A stretch of DNA of 52,075 bases, taken from the NCBI RefSeq assembly GCF_000337335.1, contig NZ_AOJN01000056.1, positions 1-52,075 on the forward strand, written 5' to 3'. Each line of letters starts with the position of its first letter. Within the stretch, counting starts at the first letter, position 1. Both the position numbers and the translations under genes were made by a program. The notes beneath the pieces were generated by a model, which searched no databases, had not been told where the DNA came from, and saw only the letters and a program-made list of their open reading frames with translations. Origin of the DNA: Halorubrum distributum JCM 10118. GTDB taxonomy: Archaea; Halobacteriota; Halobacteria; Halobacteriales; Haloferacaceae. Positions 23,091 through 31,928 of this stretch are shown here, one piece after another.

Positions 23091-24626
23091 ATGCGACTCC
23101 CGGAACGACAGCTCGCGGTCCTCGAGGCCGCGAGCGCGACGGACGAACGAACGGTGGCAGAGATAGCCGCGGAGACCGACCTGAAGCCGGAGACGGTCGC
23201 CGGCGCGGCGTTCGACCTGGCCGACGAGGGCCTCGTCGAGGTCGGGTCGGCGACCGACGAGACGCTCGAACTCACCGACGAGGGGCGGACCTACGTCGAC
23301 GACGGGCTCCCCGAGACGCGGCTCTACCGAGCCGGACTCGACGCGGGCGCCGACGCCGAGCCGGCCTCGATGGGCGAGGTCATCGGCGGGGCCGATCTCG
23401 ACGGCCCCGAGGTCGACATCGCCTTGGCGAACTTCGCGCGGAAGGGGTTCGGGAGCGTCGACGGCGGCGAACTCTCGGTCGACCCCGACGCCGACCCGGA
23501 CGCCGACCACGAGGCGACGGCGCTCGCGGCGCTCGCTGACGCCGGCGGTGAGGGCGAGGGCCTCGACGCGGAGGCCCTCGGCGTCGACGAGGCGGCGATC
23601 GACCAGCTCGACTCGCGCGGGCTGGTGGCGGTCGGCGAGTCGGTCACGCGGACGGTCCGGCTCACCGACGACGGCGTCGACGCGCTGATGACCGGCGTGG
23701 AGGCGACCGAGACGGTCGGGGCGCTCACGCCCGAACTCCTCGCCAGCGGCGAGTGGCGCGACGCGGAGTTCGCCGAGTACAACGTCGAGGCCGACGCGGA
23801 GACGGCCCGCGGCGGCCGGAAGCACGTCCTCCGTCGGACCGCCGACCGCGTGAAGGACGTGCTGGTCGGCATGGGGTTCCAAGAGATGGAGGGCCCGCAC
23901 GCCGACGCCGACTTCTGGATCAACGACTGCCTGTTCATGCCGCAGGACCACCCGGCGCGGACCCACTGGGACCGGTTCGCGCTCGACGTGGACCGGATGG
24001 ACGGGATCCCGGACGAGCTGATGGCCCGCGTCGAGGCCGCCCACCGCGACGGGTGGGGGATCGACGGCGACGGCTACCACTCGCCGTGGTCGGCCGACTT
24101 CGCCCGCGAGGTCGCCTTACGCGGGCACACCACCTCGCTGTCGATGCGCTACCTCTCCGGGATCGCGGGCGCCGAGCTGGAGCCGCCCCAGCGTTACTTC
24201 TCCGTCGAGAAGGTGTACCGAAACGACACGCTGGACCCGACGCACCTGCTGGAGTTCTTCCAGATCGAGGGGTGGGTGATGGCCGAGGACCTCTCGGTGC
24301 GCGACCTGATGGGCACCTTCGAGGAGTTCTACCGCCAGTTCGGGATCACGGACATCCGATTTAAGCCGCACTACAACCCGTACACAGAGCCCTCCTTCGA
24401 GCTGTTCGGCGAGCACCCGGAGACGGGCGAGGAGATCGAGATCGGCAACTCCGGCGTCTTCCGCGAGGAGGTCACCGGCCCGCTCGGCGTCGACTGCGAC
24501 GTGATGGCGTGGGGGCTCGCCCTCGAGCGACTGGCGATGCTCACGACCGGCGCGGAGGACATCCGCGACCTCCACGGGACCCTGGCCGACATCGACTTCC
24601 TGCGGAACGCGGAGGTGAGCTACTGA
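23091..24626 (+). CDS. pheS: Phenylalanine--tRNA ligase alpha subunit
   Basis: 511 residues, the catalytic subunit of the (alpha-beta)2 class II synthetase that charges tRNA-Phe. The N-terminal 220 residues are winged-helix DNA-binding-like repeats (TVAEIAAETDLKPETVAGAA; LELTDEGRTYVDDG), typical of archaeal/eukaryotic PheS. The catalytic core starts near 235 with GGRKHVLRRTADRVKDVLVG. It shows motif 2-like YFSVEKVYRNDTLDPTHL and motif 3-like GLALERLAM, with the Phe-binding stretch EFFQIEGWVMAED. The stop overlaps the pheT start by one base, with a strong ribosome-binding site for pheT inside its last codons, so the subunits are made together. Confidence 0.96.
   Translation: MRLPERQLAVLEAASATDERTVAEIAAETDLKPETVAGAAFDLADEGLVEVGSATDETLELTDEGRTYVDDGLPETRLYRAGLDAGADAEPASMGEVIGGADLDGPEVDIALANFARKGFGSVDGGELSVDPDADPDADHEATALAALADAGGEGEGLDAEALGVDEAAIDQLDSRGLVAVGESVTRTVRLTDDGVDALMTGVEATETVGALTPELLASGEWRDAEFAEYNVEADAETARGGRKHVLRRTADRVKDVLVGMGFQEMEGPHADADFWINDCLFMPQDHPARTHWDRFALDVDRMDGIPDELMARVEAAHRDGWGIDGDGYHSPWSADFAREVALRGHTTSLSMRYLSGIAGAELEPPQRYFSVEKVYRNDTLDPTHLLEFFQIEGWVMAEDLSVRDLMGTFEEFYRQFGITDIRFKPHYNPYTEPSFELFGEHPETGEEIEIGNSGVFREEVTGPLGVDCDVMAWGLALERLAMLTTGAEDIRDLHGTLADIDFLRNAEVSY
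24611..24618 (+). promoter_or_regulatory. Shine-Dalgarno site for pheT
   Basis: ggaggtga at 24611-24618 matches the anti-Shine-Dalgarno end of 16S rRNA over eight bases and lies seven bases before ATG 24626, inside pheS. It explains internal initiation in an otherwise leaderless genome and fixes the pheT start. Confidence 0.7.
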
Positions 24627-26362
24627 TGCCCGTCGTCGACGTCGACCCCGACGAGCTGCGCGAGCTCACCGGCCACGAGGAGAAGGACGACGCGGAGCTG
24701 AAAGAGGACCTGTTCGGGCTCGGCCTGGAGTTCGAGGGCGAGACCGACGACGGCATGTTCCAGTTCGAGTTCGCGCCCGACCGGCTCGACCGCCTCTCCG
24801 TCGAGGGGGTCGCGCGCTCGCTGCGCTACCACTACGGCGACGCTCGCGGTGTCTACGTGCCGAACACGAACGACCCCGAGTGGAGCATCGAGGTCGACGA
24901 GTCGGTGCCCGACGAGCGCCCGTACGTCACGGGCGCCGTGGTCCGCGGCGTCGACCTCGACGAGGCGGCCCTGGAGTCGCTGATCCAGCTGCAAGAGAAG
25001 CTCCACGCGACGATGGGCCGCGGCCGCGCGAAGGGCGCGATCGGGATCCACGACCTCGCGATGGTGAAGGGCGCGCCGCTTCAGGAGGGCGCGGAGCCGT
25101 CGATCACCTACCGCGGCGTCGACCCCGACGGCGACACGTTCGTCCCGCTCGACGCGAACGACGAGCTGACCCCGAACGAGGTCCTCGACGAGCACGACAC
25201 GGGGACGACCTACGCCGACCTCGTCGAGGGGCTCGACCGCTATCCGGCGATCTACGACGACCTCGGCCTCTTCTCGTTCCCGCCGGTGATCAACGGGAAG
25301 CGCACCGAGGTGACGACCGGCTCCCGCGAGCTGTTCGTCGAGCTCACCGGCACCGACCAGTGGACGATCGACCGGATGTGCAACATCATCTGTTACGCGC
25401 TGTCGGCCCGCGGGGCGACGATCGAGGCGGTCGAGGTGAACTACGCCGACGGCGCGACGCACCCGAGCGAGTACGGGGCTGAACTCGTCCGTCCCAACCT
25501 CGACGTCGACGAGAAGGCCGTCTCGCACGACCGGATCGAGACGCTGCTCGGCGTCGACTTCGAGCCCGAGGAGGTTGTCGACTGCTTCGAGCGCGCCGGG
25601 CTCGACGCCTCCTACACCCTCGACGAGGACGTGACCTACGAGGTGTCGATTCCGCCGTACCGCGTCGACGTGCTCCACCCGCTCGACCTCGTCGACGACG
25701 TGGGGCGCGCGTACGGCTTCGACAACTTGGAGCCGCGCTACCCCGACGTGGGGACGGTGGGGGGCCGCCACGAGCGCTCGCGGCTGGAGGACGCGGTCCG
25801 GACGAGCCTCGTCGGCCTCGGCTTCGAGGACCTGCTGAACTTCCACATGACGAGCGGAACGGAGAACTACGACCGGATGAACGTCGAGGCGGGAAGCGAC
25901 GCCTTCGGCGGCGGCGACCCCGTCGAGATCACGGAGCCGTACAGCGAGGAGTACACCCAGCTCCGCACCTGGGCGCTCCCGTCGCTCGTCATGCTGTTGG
26001 AGCGGAACACCCACAACGCCTACCCGCAGGACGTCGCCGAGGTCGGCTTCGTCGCCGAGCGCGACGACGCCGAGGACGCGAACGTCGCCGAGTCCCGCCA
26101 CGTCGCCGGCGCGGTCGCCCGCCGCGACGCCTCCTACGAGGCCGCGAAGGGCCGCCTCCAGGCGCTCTGTGACGACTTCGGCGCCGAGCTGGCGACCCCG
26201 CGGACCGAACACCCGTCGTTCATCGAGGGGCGCGCCGCCGACGTCGAGATCGACGGCGAGCGCGTCGGCGTGATCGGCGAACTCCACCCCGCGGTGCTCG
26301 TCGAACACGACCTGGAGGTGCCGGTGGCCGCCTTCGAGTTCGATCTCGACGCGCTGCGGTAA
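24626..26362 (+). CDS. pheT: Phenylalanine--tRNA ligase beta subunit
   Basis: 578 residues, the archaeal length; bacterial PheT is near 800 because of extra tRNA-binding domains. It holds the B1, B3/B4 editing region (LIQLQEKLHATMGRGRAKGA; TGSRELFVELTGTDQWTIDR), the B5 domain (DRIETLLGVDFEPEEVVDCF) and the catalytic-like module (RLEDAVRTSLVGLGFEDLLN; VAEVGFVAERDDA; GELHPAVLVEHDLE). The editing domain hydrolyses Tyr-tRNA-Phe in this family. ATG 24626 is one base into the pheS stop codon and has the Shine-Dalgarno match described above. No promoter or other gene intervenes. Confidence 0.96.
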   Translation: MPVVDVDPDELRELTGHEEKDDAELKEDLFGLGLEFEGETDDGMFQFEFAPDRLDRLSVEGVARSLRYHYGDARGVYVPNTNDPEWSIEVDESVPDERPYVTGAVVRGVDLDEAALESLIQLQEKLHATMGRGRAKGAIGIHDLAMVKGAPLQEGAEPSITYRGVDPDGDTFVPLDANDELTPNEVLDEHDTGTTYADLVEGLDRYPAIYDDLGLFSFPPVINGKRTEVTTGSRELFVELTGTDQWTIDRMCNIICYALSARGATIEAVEVNYADGATHPSEYGAELVRPNLDVDEKAVSHDRIETLLGVDFEPEEVVDCFERAGLDASYTLDEDVTYEVSIPPYRVDVLHPLDLVDDVGRAYGFDNLEPRYPDVGTVGGRHERSRLEDAVRTSLVGLGFEDLLNFHMTSGTENYDRMNVEAGSDAFGGGDPVEITEPYSEEYTQLRTWALPSLVMLLERNTHNAYPQDVAEVGFVAERDDAEDANVAESRHVAGAVARRDASYEAAKGRLQALCDDFGAELATPRTEHPSFIEGRAADVEIDGERVGVIGELHPAVLVEHDLEVPVAAFEFDLDALR

Positions 26363-26453
26363 TCGGCCCAGGAACGGGAGCCGAAGCCGACCGAATGTCT
26401 GTTTCGACGGGTCGGTAACGAATTATCACGAACCCGATCGCGAACAGAAGACA

Positions 26454-26460
26454 TATAAAT
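26454..26460 (+). promoter_or_regulatory. TATA box of the small zinc-protein gene
   Basis: tataaat at 26454-26460 is centred 25 bases before ATG 26482, giving a leaderless transcript for a gene only 51 codons long. This supports it as real. Confidence 0.6.
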
Positions 26461-26481
26461 TCCTTGGCACACCCACCGGGC

Positions 26482-26637
26482 ATGAACTGTGAGAAGTGCG
26501 GCGTCGACGCTCCGCTCGCGCACCGCGACGTCGACGGCTTCCCGTACTACCTGTGTGAGGCCTGTATCAGCGGGTGGGACGCGGTTCGGGGGCCCTCTGC
26601 CGACGCCGCCGAGGAGGCCCGGTCTCCCGCGCGGTAG
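26482..26637 (+). CDS. Small two-CxxC zinc-finger protein
   Basis: 51 residues starting MNCEKCGVDAPLAHRDVDGF. Cys3/Cys6 and Cys25/Cys28 (YYLCEACISGWD) form a likely zinc knuckle, with a short acidic tail. Haloarchaea encode many such micro-proteins; some have been linked to regulation or swarming and biofilm behaviour, but this one cannot be assigned. The correctly spaced TATA box, the ordered Cys pattern and the position in an otherwise empty gap between pheT and the KDPG aldolase support it. It converges with that aldolase gene (about 40 bases between stops). Confidence 0.82.
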   Translation: MNCEKCGVDAPLAHRDVDGFPYYLCEACISGWDAVRGPSADAAEEARSPAR

Positions 26638-26679
26638 GGGCGTCGCGCGGCGGCGGCACAAGTCTGACCGCCGAACGAG

Positions 26680-27318
26680 TCACTCCCGAGCCGCGGCGAC
26701 GGCCTCGACGACGGCGCGCGCGTTTTCCCGGACCGCGTCGAAGTCACCGTCGGCGACCGCCTCGTCGTCGACGATCGAGCTGCCGACGCCGACCGCGACC
26801 GCGCCCGCCCGGACGTACTCGCCCGCGTTGTCCGCGCCGACGCCGCCGGTCGGCACGAGCGGTATCTGCGGGAGCGGCCCGCCGATCGCCGCGACGTGGT
26901 CCGGGCCGCCGGTCTTCGCGGGGAACACCTTCACCGCGTCGGCGCCGGCCTCGTAGGCCTCGATCGCCTCGGTCGGCGTGTACGCGCCGACGGCGACCGG
27001 CGTGCCGTAGCGGTTCGCCGTCCGGATCACGCCGCGGTTCACCGTCGGCGTCACGAGGAACTCCGCGCCGGCGAGCTGCGCCGCGCGCGCGGTCTCCGCG
27101 TCGAGGACGGTGCCGGCGCCGACGACGGCGTCGTCGACGCGGTCGGCTATCGCCTCGATGGAGGCCATCGCGTTCGGCGTGTCCGCCGTCACCTCCAGGG
27201 CCGTCACGCCGGCGTCGACGACCGCGTCCGCGACCGCCACGGCGTCGTCTCGCCCCACGCCGCGGAGGATCGCGATCACGCCGCCCTCGGTGATCCGGTC
27301 GAGTCGATCGGTTCGCAT
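26680..27318 (-). CDS. KDPG/KHG aldolase
   Basis: 212 residues from ATG 27318. A class I aldolase that splits 2-keto-3-deoxy-6-phosphogluconate (or the galactonate form) into pyruvate and glyceraldehyde 3-phosphate. The catalytic Glu42 is in ALEVTADTPNA, and the Schiff-base Lys130 is in GADAVKVFPAKTGG. The phosphate-binding loop is VPTGGVGADN. Length and order match bacterial Eda. A TATA-like cttaaat at 27343-27349 is 28 bases upstream, so the longer frame to 27387 is not used. It is divergent from the dehydratase at 27542 and belongs functionally with the kinase at 29716, which would make its substrate. Confidence 0.93.
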   Translation of the reverse strand: MRTDRLDRITEGGVIAILRGVGRDDAVAVADAVVDAGVTALEVTADTPNAMASIEAIADRVDDAVVGAGTVLDAETARAAQLAGAEFLVTPTVNRGVIRTANRYGTPVAVGAYTPTEAIEAYEAGADAVKVFPAKTGGPDHVAAIGGPLPQIPLVPTGGVGADNAGEYVRAGAVAVGVGSSIVDDEAVADGDFDAVRENARAVVEAVAAARE

Positions 27319-27541
27319 GGCTGGTACCTCCCCGCCGGGGGTCTTAAATCGGGCCGTGTCGGAGACGGCCGCGGCGCGCCCGCACACACCTCCTATTTAA
27401 CAAACGGACGGGCAAGTACGACCGTGGCGACGGACCGGTCCGGGTCGGACGCGGGAGATCGACGGAGCGTGCGACCCGCCGTGACCGACGGCGTGCGAGT
27501 CCCGCGGCCCCCGGACCGGTTCGGAGTTACCCCAACTCACC
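27319..27541. promoter_or_regulatory. Divergent promoter region of the sugar-acid cluster
   Basis: cttaaat (27343-27349) serves the aldolase on the minus strand. tattta (27394-27399) faces right, but lies about 145 bases before ATG 27542, so the dehydratase mRNA would have a leader of roughly 120 bases. No obvious inverted-repeat operator was found by eye. Confidence 0.45.
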
Positions 27542-28693
27542 ATGTACATCACCGACTACGAGCTGTTCGAAGTACCGCCCCGCTGGCTGTTCCTGAAGCT
27601 GACGACGAGCGACGGCACCGTGGGGTGGGGAGAGCCGATCGTGGAGGGGCGGTCGCACACGGTCGTCGCGGCCGTCGAGGAGCTGCTCGACGACTACCTG
27701 CTGGGCGAGGACCCGACGCGGATCGAGGACCACTGGCAGGCGATGTACCGCGGCGGGTTCTACCGCGGCGGTCCGGTGCTGATGAGCGCCATCGCCGGCG
27801 TCGACCAGGCGCTGTGGGACCTCAAGGGGAAGCAGTTCGGCGCGCCCGTCCACGAGCTGCTCGGCGGCCGCGCGCGCGACCGGATCCGCGTCTACCAGTG
27901 GATCGGCGGGGACCGACCGGCGGACGTGGGCGAGGCCGCGAGGGAGAAGGTCGACGCCGGCTTCTCGGCGCTGAAGATGAACGCCACGGCGGAGCTCGAG
28001 TCGATCGACTCCCCGGCCGCGGTGGCCGCGGCGGCCGACCGGATCGCGGCCGTGCGGGAGGCGGTCGGCGACGAGGTCGACATCGGCGTCGACTTCCACG
28101 GTCGGGTGGCCAAGCCGATGGTCCGTCGGCTCGCGGCGGCGCTGGAGCCGTACGACCCGATGTTCATCGAGGAGCCGGTGCTGCCCGAGAACAACGACGC
28201 GCTGCCGGCGATCCGGGCGTCGACGACGATCCCGATCGCGACCGGCGAGCGGATGTACTCGCGGTGGGACTTCAAGGAGGTTCTGGAGGCGGACGCCGTC
28301 GACCTGATCCAGCCGGACGTCTCCCACGCCGGCGGGATCACCGAGCTGAAGAAGATCGCGTCGATGGCCGAGGCGTACGACGTGTCCGTCGCGCCGCACT
28401 GTCCGCTCGGGCCGATCGCGCTCGCCTCCTGTATTCAGGTCGACGCCTGTACGCCGAACGCGCTGATTCAGGAGCAGTCGCTCGACATCCACTACAACGA
28501 GACGAGCGACGTGTTGGACTACCTCGCCGACCCGTCCGTGTTCGAGTACCGCGACGGGTTCGTCGACATCCCCGACGGCGACGGGCTGGGAATCGAGATC
28601 GACGAGGAACACGTCCGCGAGCAGGCCGAGGAGGACGTCGACTGGCACAACCCCGTCTGGCGCCACGACGACGGCTCCGTCGCGGAGTGGTGA
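27542..28693 (+). CDS. Galactonate/gluconate dehydratase (mandelate racemase family)
   Basis: 383 residues, very like bacterial D-galactonate dehydratase DgoD along its whole length: PPRWLFLKLTTSDGTVGWGE, MYRGGFYRGGPVLMSAIAG, LDIHYNE and the closing WRHDDGSVAEW. Magnesium ligands are in VDFHGR (Asp), FIEEPVLPE (Glu) and ATGERMYSR (Glu). The catalytic His is in APHCPLGPIALAS. It dehydrates a six-carbon aldonate to a 2-keto-3-deoxy acid. In haloarchaea related enzymes act on gluconate, so substrate (gluconate versus galactonate) is open. Its neighbours supply the aldose dehydrogenase, kinase and aldolase of the same route. The next gene starts 40 bases downstream on the same strand. Confidence 0.9.
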   Translation: MYITDYELFEVPPRWLFLKLTTSDGTVGWGEPIVEGRSHTVVAAVEELLDDYLLGEDPTRIEDHWQAMYRGGFYRGGPVLMSAIAGVDQALWDLKGKQFGAPVHELLGGRARDRIRVYQWIGGDRPADVGEAAREKVDAGFSALKMNATAELESIDSPAAVAAAADRIAAVREAVGDEVDIGVDFHGRVAKPMVRRLAAALEPYDPMFIEEPVLPENNDALPAIRASTTIPIATGERMYSRWDFKEVLEADAVDLIQPDVSHAGGITELKKIASMAEAYDVSVAPHCPLGPIALASCIQVDACTPNALIQEQSLDIHYNETSDVLDYLADPSVFEYRDGFVDIPDGDGLGIEIDEEHVREQAEEDVDWHNPVWRHDDGSVAEW

Positions 28694-28733
28694 TCCCGAT
28701 GGCGAGACATATCGACCGATCGGAGGGCGACCG

Positions 28734-29564
28734 ATGACCCGCCGACGCGAGTCGCCGACCGAGGGCGCGGTCCCCGGGCGGTTCGCCGGCGAGACGGTCA
28801 TCGTCACTGGGTCGACGCGCGGGATCGGCGCCGGGATCGCGGAGCGGCTCGCCGCGGAGGGGGCGAACGTCGTGGTCAGCGGGCGCTCCGAGGAGGCAGG
28901 AGCGGCCGTCGCCGAGCGGATCGCGGCGGGGAGCGAAGAGGGAGACGCGACGTTCGTCCGCGCGGACATGCGCGACCCGGACGACGTGGCCGCGCTCGCT
29001 GAGGCGGCCGCCGAGCGGTACGGCTCCGTCGACGTGCTCGTGAACAACGCCGGCGTCCAGACGGAGACGGCCGCCGACGAGGCGACGCTCGACGACTGGG
29101 CGTTCGTCGTCGAGACGGACTTCCGGGCGTACTGGCTCGCCGCGCGGGCCGCCCTCGAGCACATGGACCGCGGGGCGATCGTGAACGTCTCGTCGAACCA
29201 CGCGTACGCGACGATGCCGGCGCACTTCCCGTACAACGCGGTTAAGGCGGGGATCAACGGCATGACGCGGTCGCTCGCGGTCGACTTCGGCCCCCGCGTC
29301 CGGGTGAACACGGTCGTCCCCGGCTGGGTGGAGATCGAGCGCACCCGCGAGGAGCTCCCGGAGGGGCGGTTCGAGGAGGTCGAGTCGATCCATCCGACCG
29401 GGCGGATCGGGACGCCCGCCGACGTCGCCGGCGCCGTCTCCTTCCTCGCGAGCGAGGACGCCTCGTTCGTCACGGGGGCCGCGCTGCTCGTCGACGGCGG
29501 CCGCGGCGCGGTGATGCAGGACGACACGCTCCCGGACTACCGGGCGCGCGAAGACCGAGAGTAG
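28734..29564 (+). CDS. SDR-family dehydrogenase, probable aldose dehydrogenase
   Basis: 276 residues, a classical short-chain dehydrogenase. It has an N-terminal extension of about 19 residues, the cofactor loop VTGSTRGIGAG, the NNAG motif (VLVNNAGVQ), catalytic Ser in NVSSNHAY and YxxxK in YNAVKAG. Cofactor preference is not clear; the SGRSEE segment after strand 2 would tolerate NADP. Sitting between a sugar-acid dehydratase and a KDG kinase, it most likely oxidises glucose or galactose to the lactone, the first step of the pathway. A different alcohol substrate is possible. It is probably cotranscribed with the dehydratase. Confidence 0.85.
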   Translation: MTRRRESPTEGAVPGRFAGETVIVTGSTRGIGAGIAERLAAEGANVVVSGRSEEAGAAVAERIAAGSEEGDATFVRADMRDPDDVAALAEAAAERYGSVDVLVNNAGVQTETAADEATLDDWAFVVETDFRAYWLAARAALEHMDRGAIVNVSSNHAYATMPAHFPYNAVKAGINGMTRSLAVDFGPRVRVNTVVPGWVEIERTREELPEGRFEEVESIHPTGRIGTPADVAGAVSFLASEDASFVTGAALLVDGGRGAVMQDDTLPDYRAREDRE

Positions 29565-29650
29565 GCGGGGACGGCGCGGTGAGGAGAGACGCGGCGCGAG
29601 CGGAGCGCGGGCGCCCCCGCCCGCGCCGGCCGACGGCGATCACCCCTTCT

Positions 29651-29657
29651 TATAATC
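29651..29657 (+). promoter_or_regulatory. TATA box upstream of the KDG kinase
   Basis: tataatc at 29651-29657 (preceded by ctt) is about 25 bases before ATG 29678, which opens a 13-codon reading frame. It is about 63 bases before the kinase start, so the transcript should begin at the short frame. Confidence 0.6.
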
Positions 29658-29677
29658 GGCCGAGCGTAGCACCCACC

Positions 29678-29719
29678 ATGAACCCGTTCGAGACCTGCGG
29701 CGCGGGGTGGCGCCGATGA
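29678..29719 (+). CDS. Putative 13-residue leader peptide before the KDG kinase
   Basis: An ATG at 29678 opens [13 protein letters not shown] and stops at TGA 29717-29719. That stop overlaps the kinase ATG (29716) as ATGA. The TATA box is placed for a leaderless mRNA beginning at this ATG, so ribosomes would translate the short frame first and restart at the kinase. Expression of the peptide is unproven and it may only serve coupling. Confidence 0.4.
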   Translation: MNPFETCGAGWRR

Positions 29720-30672
29720 CCGACCTCGTCACGTTCGGCGAGACGATGCTCCGGCTGTCGCCGCCGCGCGGCGAGCGGCTGGAGACGACGCGCGACCTGA
29801 CCGTTCAGGCCGGCGGCGCCGAGAGCAACGTCGCGGTCGGGGCCGCGCGGCTCGGCGCCGACGCCCGCTGGCTCTCGAAGCTCCCCGACTCGCCGCTCGG
29901 CCGGCGGATCGTGACCGAACTGCGAAGCCACGGCGTCCGCCCGGACGTCGCGTGGGCCGACGCGGACGCGAGCCGCGTGGGGACCTACTACCTCGAACAC
30001 GGCGGCGAGCCGCGGGGGACGAACGTGATCTACGACCGCGCCGACGCGGCGATCACGACCGTCGAGCCCGACGAACTCCCGACGGACGCGGTCGCGGAGG
30101 CAGAGTGGTTCCACACGACCGGGATCACGCCCGCCCTCTCGGAGACCACGGCGGAGACGACGACCGCGCTGTTGCGGACCGCCGGCGAGGCGGGGACCAC
30201 GCGCTCGTTCGACCTGAACTACCGGGCGAAGCTCTGGGACCCGGAGACGGCGCGGGCGGCCTACGAGGAACTGTTCGAGCACGTCGACACCCTGTTCGTC
30301 CCGCGGCGGGACGCCCGCGAGGTGCTCGACCGGGAGGGCGGCGCCGTCGAGATCGCGCACGGGCTCGCCACGGAGTTCGGCTTCGACACGGTGGTCGTCA
30401 CCCGCGGGCTCGAGGGGGCGGTCGCGCTCCACGACGGCTCGGTGTACGAGCAGGACGTGTACGAGGCGGAGACGTTCGACGCGATCGGCACCGGCGACGC
30501 GTTCGTCGCCGGCTTCGTCGCGGAGCGCCTGCGCGGCGGCGACCTCCCCGCGGCGCTCCGGTGGGGCTCGGCGACCGCGGCGCTGAAACGCACCACCGAC
30601 GGCGACCTCGCGGTGACGACCCGGGCGGAGGTCCGCGACGTCATCGAGGGCGAGGGCGGGATCGATCGGTAA
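29716..30672 (+). CDS. 2-keto-3-deoxygluconate kinase (PfkB family)
   Basis: 318 residues. It phosphorylates 2-keto-3-deoxygluconate (or -galactonate) at C6, feeding the aldolase at 26680. The start [16 protein letters not shown] is typical of KDG kinases. Sugar-binding [15 protein letters not shown] is near residue 37 and the PfkB C-terminal signature with catalytic Asp, [15 protein letters not shown], is near 258. ATG 29716 is chosen because the fold begins there; an in-frame GTG nine bases earlier is the alternative. It is preceded by a short overlapping reading frame and follows the SDR gene by about 150 bases, with its own TATA box. Confidence 0.9.
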   Translation: MTDLVTFGETMLRLSPPRGERLETTRDLTVQAGGAESNVAVGAARLGADARWLSKLPDSPLGRRIVTELRSHGVRPDVAWADADASRVGTYYLEHGGEPRGTNVIYDRADAAITTVEPDELPTDAVAEAEWFHTTGITPALSETTAETTTALLRTAGEAGTTRSFDLNYRAKLWDPETARAAYEELFEHVDTLFVPRRDAREVLDREGGAVEIAHGLATEFGFDTVVVTRGLEGAVALHDGSVYEQDVYEAETFDAIGTGDAFVAGFVAERLRGGDLPAALRWGSATAALKRTTDGDLAVTTRAEVRDVIEGEGGIDR

Positions 30673-30756
30673 GGCCGGTCGCAAGGCCGGTGAGCCGCGC
30701 GGCGGCGCCCGGGGCGTATTGACGGGAGTCCGGAGGACGTTCTCCGGTGGCAGCGT

Positions 30757-31761
30757 TCAGAGGTCGACGGGGCCGCCGTCGGCGGCGCTCTCGGCGAGCG
30801 CGTCGATGGCCGCCATGTTCGCGATCGCCTCCTGCCCGTCGGTCAGGGGGGCGGTCCCGTCGGCGACGCGCTCGGCGAAGTGCTCGACCTGAAGCCGGTA
30901 CTGGTCGACCGCGGGGAACGTCTCGACGCCGTGCCGGCCGTCGATCTCGTACTCCAGCTCGACGGGCTCGTCGGTCGGGGCGTCGAACGCGCGCTTGACC
31001 GCGACCCACCCGTTCGTCGCGTCGACGCGGTACCGCTGGACGAGCTGGGTGTCGAAGCCGGACGCGACCCGCGCCGAACGGCCGTCGTCGTACGCCAGCA
31101 CGCCCGAGAGCTCCGTGTCGACCCCGGCGTCGCGGGTGTCGCCGGCGTGGGCGTACGCGCGGTCGGGCTCTCCGAGAATCGTCCGAGCGAGCGAGACGGG
31201 GTAGCAGCCGACGTCCATCAGCGACCCGCCCGCGAGGTCGGGGTCGAGCCGCACGTCGTTCGGGCGGTCGTACAGCGGGAACCGGAAGGTGGCCGTCACC
31301 GTCCGCACGTCGTCGAGCTCGGTCGCGGCGAGCGCGACGGCGCGCTCGGTGCGCGGGTGGTACCGGTACATGAACGCCTCCATCAGCGTGACGCCCCGCT
31401 CGTCGCAGTGGGCGACCACGTCGCGCGCCTCGGCGGCGTCGGCGGCCAGCGGCTTCTCGCAGAGGACGTCCAGGCCGGCGTCCGCGGCGCGCTTCGTCCA
31501 CTCGGCGTGGCGGCCGTTGGGGAGCGGGACGTACACCGCGTCGAGCGCGTCGTCGTCGAGGAGCGCCTCGTAAGAGCCGTAGCTGCGCGGGATCGCGTTC
31601 TCGGCCGCGAACCGCTCCGCGCGGGCGGCGTCGCGGGACGCCACCGCGCCGACCGCGTGGTCACTGGCGGCGATCGCCGGGATCACCGCTTTGCGGGCGA
31701 TCCCCGCGGTGCCGAGGACGCCGAATTCGAGGCCGGTCGAGCCGGTCGGTGAGTCGGGCAT
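30757..31761 (-). CDS. Gfo/Idh/MocA-family sugar dehydrogenase
   Basis: 334 residues from ATG 31761 (another ATG lies nine codons upstream). The N-terminal Rossmann domain has FGVLGTAGIARKAVIPAIAA. The family motif EKPLAADAAEA follows, then the substrate domain with LMDVGCYPVSLARTILGEP, which places the catalytic Lys/Asp/His set in the expected order. These NAD(P) enzymes oxidise aldoses or cyclitols; a haloarchaeal relative is a xylose dehydrogenase. Here it converges with the KDG kinase and may be an alternative entry dehydrogenase of the same pathway. Substrate is not determinable from sequence. Confidence 0.88.
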   Translation of the reverse strand: MPDSPTGSTGLEFGVLGTAGIARKAVIPAIAASDHAVGAVASRDAARAERFAAENAIPRSYGSYEALLDDDALDAVYVPLPNGRHAEWTKRAADAGLDVLCEKPLAADAAEARDVVAHCDERGVTLMEAFMYRYHPRTERAVALAATELDDVRTVTATFRFPLYDRPNDVRLDPDLAGGSLMDVGCYPVSLARTILGEPDRAYAHAGDTRDAGVDTELSGVLAYDDGRSARVASGFDTQLVQRYRVDATNGWVAVKRAFDAPTDEPVELEYEIDGRHGVETFPAVDQYRLQVEHFAERVADGTAPLTDGQEAIANMAAIDALAESAADGGPVDL

Positions 31762-31928
31762 GGCCGGGGCGACGCGCCCCCCGGACAAGTCGGTTCGGGT
31801 CGGCGAGATTCAAACGGCGGCGGGGGCGGCGACCGCCGTCGCCCCCTGCGACGCGGCGTCGGTCGTCGCCGGACGGCTGTCGGGGAACCAGTACCTACTA
31901 CTGGGACGCCTCGGTACGTGGACGGCAC

